From Clostridiales bacterium (GTDB taxonomy: Bacteria > Bacillota > Clostridia > Lachnospirales > Lachnospiraceae), in assembly GCA_018366495.1 (NCBI GenBank), contig JAGZHZ010000024.1, forward strand, positions 1-35,502: DNA of 35,502 nucleotides, read 5' to 3'. Position numbers and translations under genes: made by a program. How positions within the stretch are numbered: the stretch's first letter is position 1; every line of letters starts with the position of its first letter. Shown here in pieces: positions 16,284 to 24,363 of this stretch. The notes beneath the pieces are model-generated. The model ran no database searches. It was not told the origin of the DNA and saw nothing but the letters and a program-made list of their open reading frames with translations.

Positions 16284-17585
16284 ATGTATCAATATATAGC
16301 AATCGTGGATGTAATCGGAAGAGAAATTTTAGATTCAAGAGGAAATCCGACATTGGAGGTCGAAATTATGGCAGAAGGCGGAGCTGTTGGAAGAGCAGCA
16401 GTGCCTTCCGGGGCGTCGACAGGGACGTTTGAGGCAGTGGAGCTGAGAGATGGAGGAAAAAAATATCACGGACTTGGTGTAAAGCGTGCCGTGCATCATG
16501 TCAACGCCGTTCTTGCTGACCTGATTATCGGAGAAAATGTACTCAATCAGGAAGGCATTGACAGAATCCTTCTCAGGGCAGATGGAACAGAGCAAAAAGA
16601 AAATCTGGGGGCAAATGCAATTTTAGGTGTGTCCATGGCTGTGGCTGCAACAGCTGCAAGAGCGCTTGATCTTTCTTTATTTCGCTACTTAGGAGGGATT
16701 CAGGCAAAAAGGATGCCTGTTCCTATGATGAACATTTTAAATGGGGGATGTCATGCCGACAATACGGTAGATCTGCAGGAATTTATGATTATGCCGTCCG
16801 GCGCCTGCTGCTTTTCAAAGGGACTTCGGATGTGTGCTGAAATTTACCATACATTAAAGAAGATTTTAAAAGAGGAAGGTCTGGCAACAGGAGTTGGAGA
16901 TGAAGGAGGATTTGCCCCAAATTTGCCTGACGCAAAAGCCGTTTTGGATTTGATGATGCGCGCCGTAAAAGAAAGTGGATACAGACCGGGAGAAGATATT
17001 GTATTTGCACTGGATGCGGCGGCAAGTGAATTGTATGATGAAAAGAGAAAACGGTATCTGTTTCCGGGTGAGAGCAGGATGAAAGGAAAAGAAGTGGCAC
17101 GCAGTGCGGAAGAAATGATTGACTATTATGAAGATCTTCTGGAAGAATTTCCGATTGCCTCGATTGAGGATGGACTTTGGGAAGAAGACTGGAAAGGATG
17201 GCAGAAGATGACGGCGCGTATCGGAGAAAGAGTACAGCTCGTCGGTGACGATCTGTTTGTCACAAACAAAAAACGTCTGAAAAAGGGAATAGAGCTCGGT
17301 GCAGGAAATGCGATTTTGATAAAAGTAAATCAGATTGGGACAATGACAGAAGCGCTGGAGGCGATCGAGACAGCACGACAGGCGGGATACCGCACGATTA
17401 TTTCACACCGTTCTGGGGAGACAGAAGATACAATGATTGCAGATTTGGCAGTCGCGGCGGGAGCTGGTCAGATCAAAACAGGAGCGCCGGCGAGAAGTGA
17501 ACGTGTGGCGAAATATAACCAGCTTTTACGCATTGAGGAGGAACTAAAAGAAGGAGCATATTACACAGATCCGTTTGAAAAATAA
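16284..17585 (+). CDS. eno: Enolase (phosphopyruvate hydratase)
   Basis: Converts 2-phosphoglycerate to phosphoenolpyruvate in glycolysis. Conserved elements: GREILDSRGNPTLEVE at the N-terminus, PSGASTGTFEAVELRDG loop, NGGCHADNTVDLQEFMIMP (His of the active site), GDEGGFAPN, the Mg ligands in ALDAAASELY, SIEDGLWEEDW and VGDDLFVTN, the Lys loop LIKVNQIGTMTEA, and SHRSGETEDT. At 433 residues it is normal. Some positions differ from the common Firmicute sequence (Cys in NGGCHAD; basic C-terminus ends TDPFEK), but all catalytic residues appear present. The ribosome-binding site lies within a stable hairpin. There is no glycolytic neighbour; most Firmicutes put eno after pgm. Confidence 0.96.
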   Translation: MYQYIAIVDVIGREILDSRGNPTLEVEIMAEGGAVGRAAVPSGASTGTFEAVELRDGGKKYHGLGVKRAVHHVNAVLADLIIGENVLNQEGIDRILLRADGTEQKENLGANAILGVSMAVAATAARALDLSLFRYLGGIQAKRMPVPMMNILNGGCHADNTVDLQEFMIMPSGACCFSKGLRMCAEIYHTLKKILKEEGLATGVGDEGGFAPNLPDAKAVLDLMMRAVKESGYRPGEDIVFALDAAASELYDEKRKRYLFPGESRMKGKEVARSAEEMIDYYEDLLEEFPIASIEDGLWEEDWKGWQKMTARIGERVQLVGDDLFVTNKKRLKKGIELGAGNAILIKVNQIGTMTEALEAIETARQAGYRTIISHRSGETEDTMIADLAVAAGAGQIKTGAPARSERVAKYNQLLRIEEELKEGAYYTDPFEK

Positions 17586-17619
17586 TTTCTGGACAGATAC
17601 AAAACACCGAAAATATCAG

Positions 17620-17648
17620 TTGAAAAAAAGAATTGGCTATGATAAACT
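17620..17648 (+). promoter_or_regulatory. Candidate sigma-A promoter of secG
   Basis: TTGAAA (17620-17625), 17-base spacer, TAAACT (17643-17648). The start would fall near 17655, about 23 bases before the GTG start. Confidence 0.5.
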
Positions 17649-17677
17649 AGACAATGTATGATATAGGAGGTGTAACC

Positions 17678-17917
17678 GTGGCAGTTTTGAGAACGATTTT
17701 AACAGTGATCTTTGGACTCGTTTGTCTTGCGATAACCGTTTTAATTTTGATGCAGGAAGGAAAACAGAATGGACTGGGCTCCTTGGGCGGAGGATCAACG
17801 GAAACGTACTGGGCAAAAAATAAAGGACGCTCTGCAGAAGGATTTGCTCTTAAAGCAACGAGAATTTTAGCGTTTGCTTTTATTATATTGGCAATCGTGC
17901 TGAACATTAACTTTTAA
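17678..17917 (+). CDS. secG: Preprotein translocase subunit SecG
   Basis: A small membrane subunit of the SecYEG export channel that stimulates SecA-driven translocation. Two hydrophobic helices (about residues 3-22 and 57-78) flank the conserved central loop MQEGKQNGLGSLGGGSTETY. I set the start at GTG 17678, eight bases after AGGAGG (17665-17670), giving 79 residues, the usual size. It precedes rnr, and secG-rnr-smpB is a widespread Firmicute order. Confidence 0.95.
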   Translation: MAVLRTILTVIFGLVCLAITVLILMQEGKQNGLGSLGGGSTETYWAKNKGRSAEGFALKATRILAFAFIILAIVLNINF

Positions 17918-17928
17918 GGAGAATGCAG

Positions 17929-17970
17929 AAAACTTTTTTCACCGGAGAAAGGCAGCGAAAAAGGTTTTTT
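17929..17970 (+). terminator. Terminator-like hairpin after secG
   Basis: AAAACTTTTTTC (17929-17940) pairs with GAAAAAGGTTTT (17957-17968), one G-U pair, and T-rich sequence follows. It may attenuate rather than fully stop readthrough into rnr. Confidence 0.6.
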
Positions 17971-17996
17971 GTATTTTCTGTGATCACAAAGAAAAG

Positions 17997-18094
17997 ACGG
18001 GCTGTTGCAAATATCATATACTTTCAGATTTCGGCAGATTTTTCCAAAAAGAAAAAGTGCTGAGAGAAGAAATTTATGTTTTGCAGCAGCCCGT
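17997..18094 (+). other. Structured leader element upstream of rnr
   Basis: ACGGGCTGTTGCAA (17997-18010) can pair over 14 positions with TTGCAGCAGCCCGT (18081-18094), with one G-U pair, enclosing 70 bases. The pairing is followed by TTTGCCTCTTTT. It sits between the secG terminator and rnr, and I find no credible protein there. It could be an attenuator or an RNA processing signal. No known RNA family is recognised. Confidence 0.5.
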
Positions 18095-18167
18095 TTTGCC
18101 TCTTTTGTCAGAGAAACTCTGAAGACAGAGAACAACAAAAAAGAAAAAACGGAGGACGGAACAACAG

Positions 18168-20288
18168 ATGGATATGGATTTATTACAGAAAAGAAAAGAA
18201 ATCGTATATCAGTTTATCTGCGATAAGACATATGTCCCAATGAAAATCAAGGAATTGGCGATTGTTTTGCAGGTGACAAAGGAAATGCGCCCAGAGCTGG
18301 AATATGTTTTGGATGAGCTGATTGCAGAGGGAAAAATAGAAATCTCCAAAAGGGGAAAATACAGAAAAAGAAAGAGAAAGATTTTTACAGGAACGTTTAT
18401 CGGTCATCCGAGAGGGTTTGGATTTGTAGAGATTGAAGGAAAAGAGGAAGATGTCTTTATCTCTGAGGATGATATGATGGGAGCGCTTCATAAAGATGAA
18501 GTTCAAGTGGAAATGCTTCCGGAACGGACGGGAAAACGCCCGGAAGGAAGAATCATCAAGATTCTCTCACATGGAATCACAGAGGTGGTAGGAACGTATC
18601 AGAAAAACAAAAATTTTGGATTTGTTGTCCCAGATAACCAAAGAATCGGAAAAGATATTTTTATTCCGATCGAGCGGTCAAAAGGCGCAGTAAACGGTCA
18701 TAAAGTACTTGTGGAAATCACGGATTACGGCGGAGATCGAAAAAAGCCGGAAGGAAAGGTCAAAGAAATCATCGGTCATATCAACGATCCGGGCACGGAT
18801 GTACTGTCTATTGTCTATGCACAGGAGATTCCGCTTGAGTTTCCGGAAAAAGTTCTGAGACAGGCACAGAGAACACCAGATGAAGTGTCAGAGGCAGACC
18901 GTGCATTCCGAACTGATCTGAGAGACTGGACGATTGTGACAATCGATGGAGAAGACGCAAAAGATTTAGATGACGGAATTTCGCTGACAAGAAAAGGACA
19001 ATTATATCAGCTTGGCGTTCACATTGCCGATGTGACAAATTATGTGCAGGAAAACAGCGCGCTGGATAGGGAGGCATTGAAAAGAGGGACAAGCGTATAT
19101 CTGGCGGACCGTGTGATTCCAATGCTTCCTCATAAACTTTCCAATGGAATCTGTTCCTTAAATGAAGGAAAAGACAGACTGGCGCTGAGCTGTCTCATGG
19201 ATATTGACGAGAAAGGAAATGTAGTCAGCCATCAGATCTGCGAGACTGTGATTCGTGTCACAAGGCGGATGACTTATACGAGTGTAAAAAAGATTCTGGA
19301 GGATCATGATGAACAGGAAATAGAAAAGTACAGAGAACTTGTGCCTATGTTTGAAGAGATGGAACAGCTTGCGACGGTTCTCAGGAAAAAGAGAAGAAAA
19401 AGAGGTTCTATTGATTTTGATTTTCCAGAGACGAAAATGATCTTGAATGAGAAGGGCGTTCCAGTTGAAATCCGGCCGTATGAAAGAAATACGGCTACAA
19501 AATTGATTGAAGACTTTATGCTGATTGCAAATGAAACGGTAGCAGAGGATTATTTCTGGCAGGAAATTCCATTTTTATATCGTACGCATGATACCCCAGA
19601 TCCTGAAAAAATTCAAAAGCTGGCAGCATTCATTTATAATTTTGGATACTCCATTAAAAATACAAAAGAAGAGATTCATCCGAAAGAGCTTCAGAAACTT
19701 TTGGCTCGGATAGAAGATTCCCCTGAAGAAGATTTGATCAGCCGCCTGACACTGCGTTCTTTAAAGCAGGCAAAATATACAGTGGAATGTTCTGGACATT
19801 TTGGGCTTGCAGCGAAATATTACTGCCATTTCACATCGCCGATCCGAAGATATCCAGATCTTCAGATTCATCGTATCATAAAAGAAAATCTGAGAGGAAA
19901 ATTAAATGCAGATCGGGTAAATCATTATCAGTCAATCCTGCCAGCTGTGGCAGATCAGTGCAGTAAGCTGGAGCGCAGAGCGGATGAGGCTGAGAGAGAG
20001 ACGGAAAAGATGAAAAAGGCTCAGTATATGAAATCTCATCTGGGCGAAGAGTATGAGGGAGTGATCTCAGGGATCACAACATGGGGAATTTATGTGGAAC
20101 TTCCAAATACAATTGAAGGAATGGTTCACGTCTCAAATATGTGGGATGATATGTATTATTATAAAGAAGAAACGATGGAAATGATTGGATCTCAATTTGG
20201 AAAAGTGTACAGCCTAGGTCAGAAAGTGAAAATTCAGGTGTTGAGATCAGATCCTGAGACGCGCACAATCGACTTTGTATTTATCTAA
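18168..20288 (+). CDS. rnr: Ribonuclease R
   Basis: A 3'-to-5' exoribonuclease that digests structured RNA and, with SmpB and tmRNA, degrades non-stop mRNAs. Domains in order: N-terminal helix-turn-helix-like segment (about 1-65), two cold-shock/OB folds (GFGFVEIEGKEEDVFI; NFGFVVPDNQRIGKDIFIP), the RNB nuclease domain with acidic motif DAKDLDDG at residues 263-270, and a C-terminal S1 domain (YEGVISGITTWGIYVELPN, about 624-700). At 706 residues it is typical but ends directly after S1, without the long lysine-rich tail of some homologues. ATG 18168 is 11 bases from GGAGGA; a second ATG two codons later is less likely. Confidence 0.96.
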   Translation: MDMDLLQKRKEIVYQFICDKTYVPMKIKELAIVLQVTKEMRPELEYVLDELIAEGKIEISKRGKYRKRKRKIFTGTFIGHPRGFGFVEIEGKEEDVFISEDDMMGALHKDEVQVEMLPERTGKRPEGRIIKILSHGITEVVGTYQKNKNFGFVVPDNQRIGKDIFIPIERSKGAVNGHKVLVEITDYGGDRKKPEGKVKEIIGHINDPGTDVLSIVYAQEIPLEFPEKVLRQAQRTPDEVSEADRAFRTDLRDWTIVTIDGEDAKDLDDGISLTRKGQLYQLGVHIADVTNYVQENSALDREALKRGTSVYLADRVIPMLPHKLSNGICSLNEGKDRLALSCLMDIDEKGNVVSHQICETVIRVTRRMTYTSVKKILEDHDEQEIEKYRELVPMFEEMEQLATVLRKKRRKRGSIDFDFPETKMILNEKGVPVEIRPYERNTATKLIEDFMLIANETVAEDYFWQEIPFLYRTHDTPDPEKIQKLAAFIYNFGYSIKNTKEEIHPKELQKLLARIEDSPEEDLISRLTLRSLKQAKYTVECSGHFGLAAKYYCHFTSPIRRYPDLQIHRIIKENLRGKLNADRVNHYQSILPAVADQCSKLERRADEAERETEKMKKAQYMKSHLGEEYEGVISGITTWGIYVELPNTIEGMVHVSNMWDDMYYYKEETMEMIGSQFGKVYSLGQKVKIQVLRSDPETRTIDFVFI

Positions 20289-20297
20289 AATCTAAGT

Positions 20298-20323
20298 TCT
20301 GCTCCTGTAACAGCAGGGGCAGA
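20298..20323 (+). other. Hairpin between rnr and smpB, no U-tract
   Basis: TCTGCTCCTG (20298-20307) pairs with CAGGGGCAGA (20314-20323), one G-U pair. It is followed by A-rich sequence, so it is not a + strand terminator. It could be an RNA-stability or processing hairpin between the two cistrons. Confidence 0.45.
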
Positions 20324-20373
20324 AAAAGATGGTTTGACAGGGCAAGAACAGAAGGAAAGCGAGGAGGAGCAGC

Positions 20374-20841
20374 GTGGGAGCACAGTCTGTAAAATTAATT
20401 GCAAATAATAAAAAAGCGTATCATGATTATTTTATTGAGGACACATATGAATGTGGAATTTCTCTGCATGGAACAGAAGTTAAATCGCTGCGCATGGGAA
20501 AATGCAGCATTAAGGAATCCTTTATCCGAATTGAAAACGGAGAAGTGATGGTATACGGAATGCATATCAGTCCATATGAAAAAGGCAATATTTTTAATAA
20601 GGATCCGCTGCGTGTGAAAAAATTGCTGATGCATCGATATGAGATCAATAAAATCACAGGGAAAATTGCAGAAAAAGGATATACACTTGTACCGCTGAAA
20701 GTATATTTTAAGGGCAGTCTCGTCAAAGTAGAGATTGGCCTTGCAAGGGGAAAGAAACTGTACGATAAGAGACAGGATATTGCTAAGAAAGATCAGAGAA
20801 GAGAGACGGAGAGAGAATTTAAGGTAAAAAATTTGTACTAA
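20374..20841 (+). CDS. smpB: SsrA-binding protein SmpB
   Basis: Binds tmRNA and delivers it to stalled ribosomes for trans-translation. Signature sequences: KKAYHDYFIEDTYECGISLHGTEVKSLR, CSIKESFIRIENGEV, HISPYEKGNIFN, YTLVPLKVYFK and the basic C-terminal tail GLARGKKLYDKRQDIAKKD that reaches the decoding centre. It has 155 residues, the normal length. The GTG start at 20374 follows AGGAGG at 20362-20367. Its RNA partner ssrA is 6 kb downstream on the opposite strand and the nuclease RNase R is directly upstream. Confidence 0.97.
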   Translation: MGAQSVKLIANNKKAYHDYFIEDTYECGISLHGTEVKSLRMGKCSIKESFIRIENGEVMVYGMHISPYEKGNIFNKDPLRVKKLLMHRYEINKITGKIAEKGYTLVPLKVYFKGSLVKVEIGLARGKKLYDKRQDIAKKDQRRETEREFKVKNLY

Positions 20842-20878
20842 TCATGGTGAGAGAGCAGAAAGGCAGAGGAGATAATAA

Positions 20879-21112
20879 ATGGTACCCAGAACGAAAGAAG
20901 AATTATCAAAATTAGTATCCGATACGACAGTAGAAATGTATGAAGAACTGACACCACAGCTGATTATGCTGATTGATCAGACAAAACATAATGAGAAGCT
21001 GACAGAGGCCCAGAAACAGGACGAAATTCTGCTTCATATGATGGGATATATTAAATCCTGTACAAATGAGATTATCATTGAAGTACTGGCAGAAATTTTA
21101 GGGTTAGACTGA
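20879..21112 (+). CDS. Small acidic helical protein of unknown function
   Basis: 77 residues, predicted all-helical, with no membrane segment or signal. The sequence (e.g. VEMYEELTPQLIMLIDQTKHN) resembles no family I can name. One cysteine lies near residue 60. ATG 20879 is preceded by GAGGAG (20865-20870), and it follows smpB by 37 bp, so cotranscription is likely. Its location beside smpB and rnr makes a translation or RNA-quality role possible, but that is a guess. The codon use matches the neighbours. Confidence 0.7.
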   Translation: MVPRTKEELSKLVSDTTVEMYEELTPQLIMLIDQTKHNEKLTEAQKQDEILLHMMGYIKSCTNEIIIEVLAEILGLD

Positions 21113-21143
21113 GAAAAAGATTCATATTTATTTTATCTCTATC

Positions 21144-21172
21144 TTTACATTAAGATAAATGAATGATATAAT
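21144..21172 (+). promoter_or_regulatory. Sigma-A promoter of the riboswitch-ABC transporter transcript
   Basis: TTTACA (21144-21149), 17-base spacer, TATAAT (21167-21172). Predicted start near 21179, immediately before the cobalamin riboswitch. Confidence 0.75.
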
Positions 21173-21190
21173 AAAATTTGTAAAACTGAA

Positions 21191-21369
21191 GCGGTAAAAA
21201 GGTTCATGAATTTGTAAAAATATCATGATGAAAAGGGAATGCAGTGGAAATCTGCAACAGCCCTCGCTACTGTAAAGGGGACGAATGATGAAAAACCACT
21301 GATGAATAGTTATTTCATTGGGAAGGTGATCAGGAGGATGAACCGAAGTCAGGAGACCTGCCTTTTTGC
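21191..21369 (+). ncRNA. Cobalamin (B12) riboswitch
   Basis: The stretch contains the ordered conserved blocks of the cobalamin aptamer: AAAAGGGAATGCAGTG, ACAGCCCTCGCTACTGTAA, AACCACTG, ATTGGGAAGGTG and the B12 box with GAAGTCAGGAGACCTGCC at about 21344-21361. The outer stem can form from AAAAAGG (21196-21202) and CCTTTTT (21361-21367). It binds adenosyl- or hydroxocobalamin in the mRNA leader and usually lowers expression when cobalamin is present. A terminator at 21506-21535 is the likely expression platform. It controls the ABC importer at 21685-26759. Confidence 0.95.
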
Positions 21370-21505
21370 TTTATATGTATAATTATTTTCGATGGGAGAA
21401 TAGATACATTTGCGAGTTGTATTTTTTGAAACGCTTAACTGCGAAACCGAAAGAATACGTTTATTTTTGTACATAAAATATTGTTGGAAAATAAAGCAAA
21501 TGAAG

Positions 21506-21535
21506 AGGCATCCCAAAATAAAGGGATGCCTTTTT
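21506..21535 (+). terminator. Intrinsic terminator in the riboswitch leader
   Basis: Perfect 9-bp stem AGGCATCCC/GGGATGCCT (21506-21514/21523-21531), loop of 8, then T5. It lies about 137 bases downstream of the aptamer and 150 bases before the binding-protein gene, so it probably closes the transcript when cobalamin is bound. The rest of 21370-21684 shows no credible gene. Confidence 0.88.
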
Positions 21536-21684
21536 GCGTGGAAAATTACGAAAAAATGCACAACGACCATAAAGATCAGCAAACAGACGTATTTGCTTCG
21601 CAAATCCTGTAAGAAAATATGTGTTCTGTATATTTCAGAAATAATGGCAAATGTTTTACAGAAAGATGAGAGGAGAATTTAAAA

Positions 21685-23322
21685 ATGAAAAGAAAATGGG
21701 TAAGTTTGCTGCTGAGTGCGGCGATGTGCATGGCAATGGCAGTCCCAGGGACGGCTAATGCAGAGGAAATGGTAAAACATGTAGAAAACCTGGTGATTGG
21801 TACAACAGCAGAAAATAATGTATTCAACTCACAGACGCAGTCAGATGCATTTGGACGTATGAATTATAATGGACTGACGCAGGGAAACTTTGTATACCGA
21901 GATGAAAATAATGAATTACAGCCTTATTTTTTTAAGAGTTTTGAAATTTCAGGGGATGGGAAACAATTAAGTTTTACATTTCCGTTAGATGCTGTATGGC
22001 ATGATGGACAGCCTGTAACGAGCGAAGATATCATATTTACATTTGAATTTATGAGAGATGTAAAAAAAGTAGGCAGTCTTCAAAACCTGGAAAAGATCGA
22101 ACTGACAGGGGAGGATTCCTGTCTGCTGACATTTAGCGAACCAGACGCATATTATTGGCTGAATTCTTCATGCAATAATAATGCCTGTGTTTTTGCAAAG
22201 CATATCTGGGAAGGAGTGGAGGACTATTCCAGCGTAACAGGTCCAGAGGCAGCCATTGGATGTGGTCCATATAAATTGGTTTGGAGCGATCAGGATTCTC
22301 AGACATCTTATTATGAAGCAGTGCCGGAGAATGATTTCCTTGGAGAGATTACAGTAGACAGTGTGACACTTCAGAGTTATTCAGATGAGAGTACGTTGAT
22401 GATGGCGATGATGCAGGGTGACATTGATGCTATGTATAACTATGCAAATCCTATTGATGCTTCAGTGATCGATACAGTAAAAGGAACGCCAGATATTGAT
22501 CTGGGAGAGAGTGCATTTTCAGGATGTTATCAGCTGGAATATGGAAAAGATCGTATGCCTGGCAGCGACAAAAATTTTAGAGAAGCAGCAAGTTTGGCAT
22601 TAAATTATGAACAGCTGGCATCTACAATTAATGGAGAATATGGACAGATTCCAGGCAAAGGTATTATTCCGCCAAGCTGTAAAGGATATGATGAAGCTCT
22701 GCCAACATTAGAATATAATCCGGATAAAGCAGAACAACTGTTGGAAGAAGCAGGATATAAAGATATTGACGGAGATGGTTATCGTGAAATGCCAGATGGA
22801 AGTGAAATGGATGTATCAGTCACACCTCAGTACAGCAGCAGTATGGATTTGAGAATGCGTATTGCTGAAGTGATTATGAAAAGTCTGGATGAAGTAGGAA
22901 TAAAAAATCATTTAGATGAAGAAAGTATTTCAAACAGCGAAGTCTGGGAAGACAATATGACAAAAGGAAATTATGACTTTTCTATTACATTGACAACTTC
23001 TGGCATGGCATCTTACAGCACAGCATTCCGTTATTTTATGGCTGAACTAAGAGAAGGAGAGTCCTCTTGGATCTGGGGAACTGTTCATGATGAAGAATTT
23101 AAAAAAGACTACTATGCTATGACGCAGGCAGTTTCTGATGAAGTCTATATTGAAAACTGTAAAAAGCTGCAGAAGTATATGGCAGATACAATAGATGCAC
23201 AGGCGCTTTGCTGGGAAACAGCATTTTTCCCATACCGCACAGATAAATATACGGGATGGAATAACTATCCATCATGGGGAGTTATCAACAGCACGACATG
23301 GTTTGAACTGACAGCAAAATAA
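21685..23322 (+). CDS. ABC importer solute-binding protein (family 5, Dpp/Nik/Opp type), cobalamin-regulated
   Basis: An extracellular binding protein of the SBP_bac_5 family, whose members bind peptides, nickel chelates, heme or opines. It has a signal peptide (residues 1-26: KRKW, hydrophobic core, cleavage after TANA) but no lipobox. The only nearby cysteine, Cys15, is preceded by Met, so membrane anchoring is uncertain. Typical family motifs: YNGLTQGNF, FTFPLDAVWHDGQPVTSEDIIFTFEF, GCGPYKL, YNPDKAEQLLEEAGYKDIDGDGY. At 545 residues it is of normal size. Five or more cysteines in the mature protein are unusual for an exported protein. ATG 21685 follows GAGGAG. Riboswitch control suggests a ligand tied to B12, such as cobalt, a corrinoid or a precursor; this is inference. 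Confidence 0.88.
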   Translation: MKRKWVSLLLSAAMCMAMAVPGTANAEEMVKHVENLVIGTTAENNVFNSQTQSDAFGRMNYNGLTQGNFVYRDENNELQPYFFKSFEISGDGKQLSFTFPLDAVWHDGQPVTSEDIIFTFEFMRDVKKVGSLQNLEKIELTGEDSCLLTFSEPDAYYWLNSSCNNNACVFAKHIWEGVEDYSSVTGPEAAIGCGPYKLVWSDQDSQTSYYEAVPENDFLGEITVDSVTLQSYSDESTLMMAMMQGDIDAMYNYANPIDASVIDTVKGTPDIDLGESAFSGCYQLEYGKDRMPGSDKNFREAASLALNYEQLASTINGEYGQIPGKGIIPPSCKGYDEALPTLEYNPDKAEQLLEEAGYKDIDGDGYREMPDGSEMDVSVTPQYSSSMDLRMRIAEVIMKSLDEVGIKNHLDEESISNSEVWEDNMTKGNYDFSITLTTSGMASYSTAFRYFMAELREGESSWIWGTVHDEEFKKDYYAMTQAVSDEVYIENCKKLQKYMADTIDAQALCWETAFFPYRTDKYTGWNNYPSWGVINSTTWFELTAK

Positions 23323-23331
23323 ACAGCCAAG

Positions 23332-23359
23332 AAAGGGATGCCAAAGACATCCCTTTTTT
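23332..23359 (+). terminator. Intercistronic terminator/attenuator after the binding-protein gene
   Basis: AAAGGGATG (23332-23340) pairs with CATCCCTTT (23348-23356) over a 7-base loop, followed by more T (to 23359). Partial termination here would let the binding protein be made in excess of the membrane parts, a common arrangement for ABC importers. It shares the 11-mer AAAGGGATGCC with the leader terminator at 21520-21530. Confidence 0.8.
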
Positions 23360-23373
23360 GAGGAGGAAATATA

Positions 23374-24363
23374 TTGTATAGACAAATATGGAAAAAGGTA
23401 GGAATAGCGCTCCTGACAATTTATTTTATCATTACGATCAGTTTTATGTTAATCCATATTATGCCAGGAGACCCGATTATTCATCTGGTAGGTCAGGAAG
23501 AATATTATTATCTTCTGGATAATGACCCGGAAACTTTAAATAAAATGATTGAGAAATATGGATTGAATGATTCTCTCTCAGCTCAATATTTTAAATATCT
23601 CAAAAGTATAGTCACATTTGATTTTGGAATTTCTTATACAAATCAGATGCCGGTGCTGGATAATGTAATGAGAGCCTGCAGCTGGACCCTATTGCTGTCA
23701 GTGCCTACCTGGATTTTAGCAGGAATTTTTGGCGCTGTACTTGGTGTTATGGCTGGATGGAAACCCGGAAAACTGTTTGATAAAATTATGACACCGGTAT
23801 TTCTTGTATTGAATACGATCCCATCAAACTGTCTTTGTCTTTTGATGTTGATATTGTTTGCGTATAACTTAAAATGGTTTCCTATTAATGGAATGGTTTC
23901 ACCAGGAAAGACAGGATTTGCAAGAACACTAAGTATTCTGCATCATATGTGGCTGCCGATTATAATTATGGTGATTTTTCGTACGTCAAGTGATTTTATG
24001 CTGATGAAAAGTGCTGTATCTCAGATAAGAAAAGAAGAATATGTTTTAACAGCAACGTCAAAGGGAATATCCGAAAAGAAAGTTTTATTTCGACATGTAA
24101 TGAGAAATGCCATGCTTCCATACATGACATCTTTTTGTATGCAGATGGGAGGCCTGTTATCAGGCTCTATGGTGGTAGAAGTGGTTTTTGGATGGAAAGG
24201 CATGGGAATGTTAATGTATAATGCAGTGCAGAACAGAGACTTCCCAACAGCACAGCTTTGTTTTTTAATTTCTGCTTTCTGCGTAGTCATCAGCAATTTA
24301 ATCAGTGATATGATCAATATATGGATCGATCCGAGGTTAAAGGAGGATACAGCGAATGAATAA
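23374..24363 (+). CDS. ABC importer permease, DppB/NikB type
   Basis: The first transmembrane subunit of the importer. The N-terminal helix (about residues 9-28, LLTIYFIITISFMLIHIMPGDP) is the typical DppB start, and about five further helices follow. The EAA-type coupling loop is near residue 215 (TSKGISEKKVLFRHVMRNAMLPY), and the C-terminus has the family motif VFGWKGMGMLMYNAVQNRDFP. At 329 residues it is normal. The start is TTG 23374, seven bases from AGGAGG (23361-23366). Its end overlaps the next permease by 8 bp, implying translational coupling. Confidence 0.92.
   Translation: MYRQIWKKVGIALLTIYFIITISFMLIHIMPGDPIIHLVGQEEYYYLLDNDPETLNKMIEKYGLNDSLSAQYFKYLKSIVTFDFGISYTNQMPVLDNVMRACSWTLLLSVPTWILAGIFGAVLGVMAGWKPGKLFDKIMTPVFLVLNTIPSNCLCLLMLILFAYNLKWFPINGMVSPGKTGFARTLSILHHMWLPIIIMVIFRTSSDFMLMKSAVSQIRKEEYVLTATSKGISEKKVLFRHVMRNAMLPYMTSFCMQMGGLLSGSMVVEVVFGWKGMGMLMYNAVQNRDFPTAQLCFLISAFCVVISNLISDMINIWIDPRLKEDTANE

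Noticed and set aside
18005..18226. Open frame of 73 codons in the secG-rnr gap
   Set aside because: Overlaps the structured leader and the true rnr start, has no ribosome-binding site and an unlikely Arg/Lys/Phe-rich composition.
21410..21682. Open frame of 90 codons in the riboswitch leader
   Set aside because: Starts at TTG without a ribosome-binding site and runs through the intrinsic terminator; composition is not protein-like.
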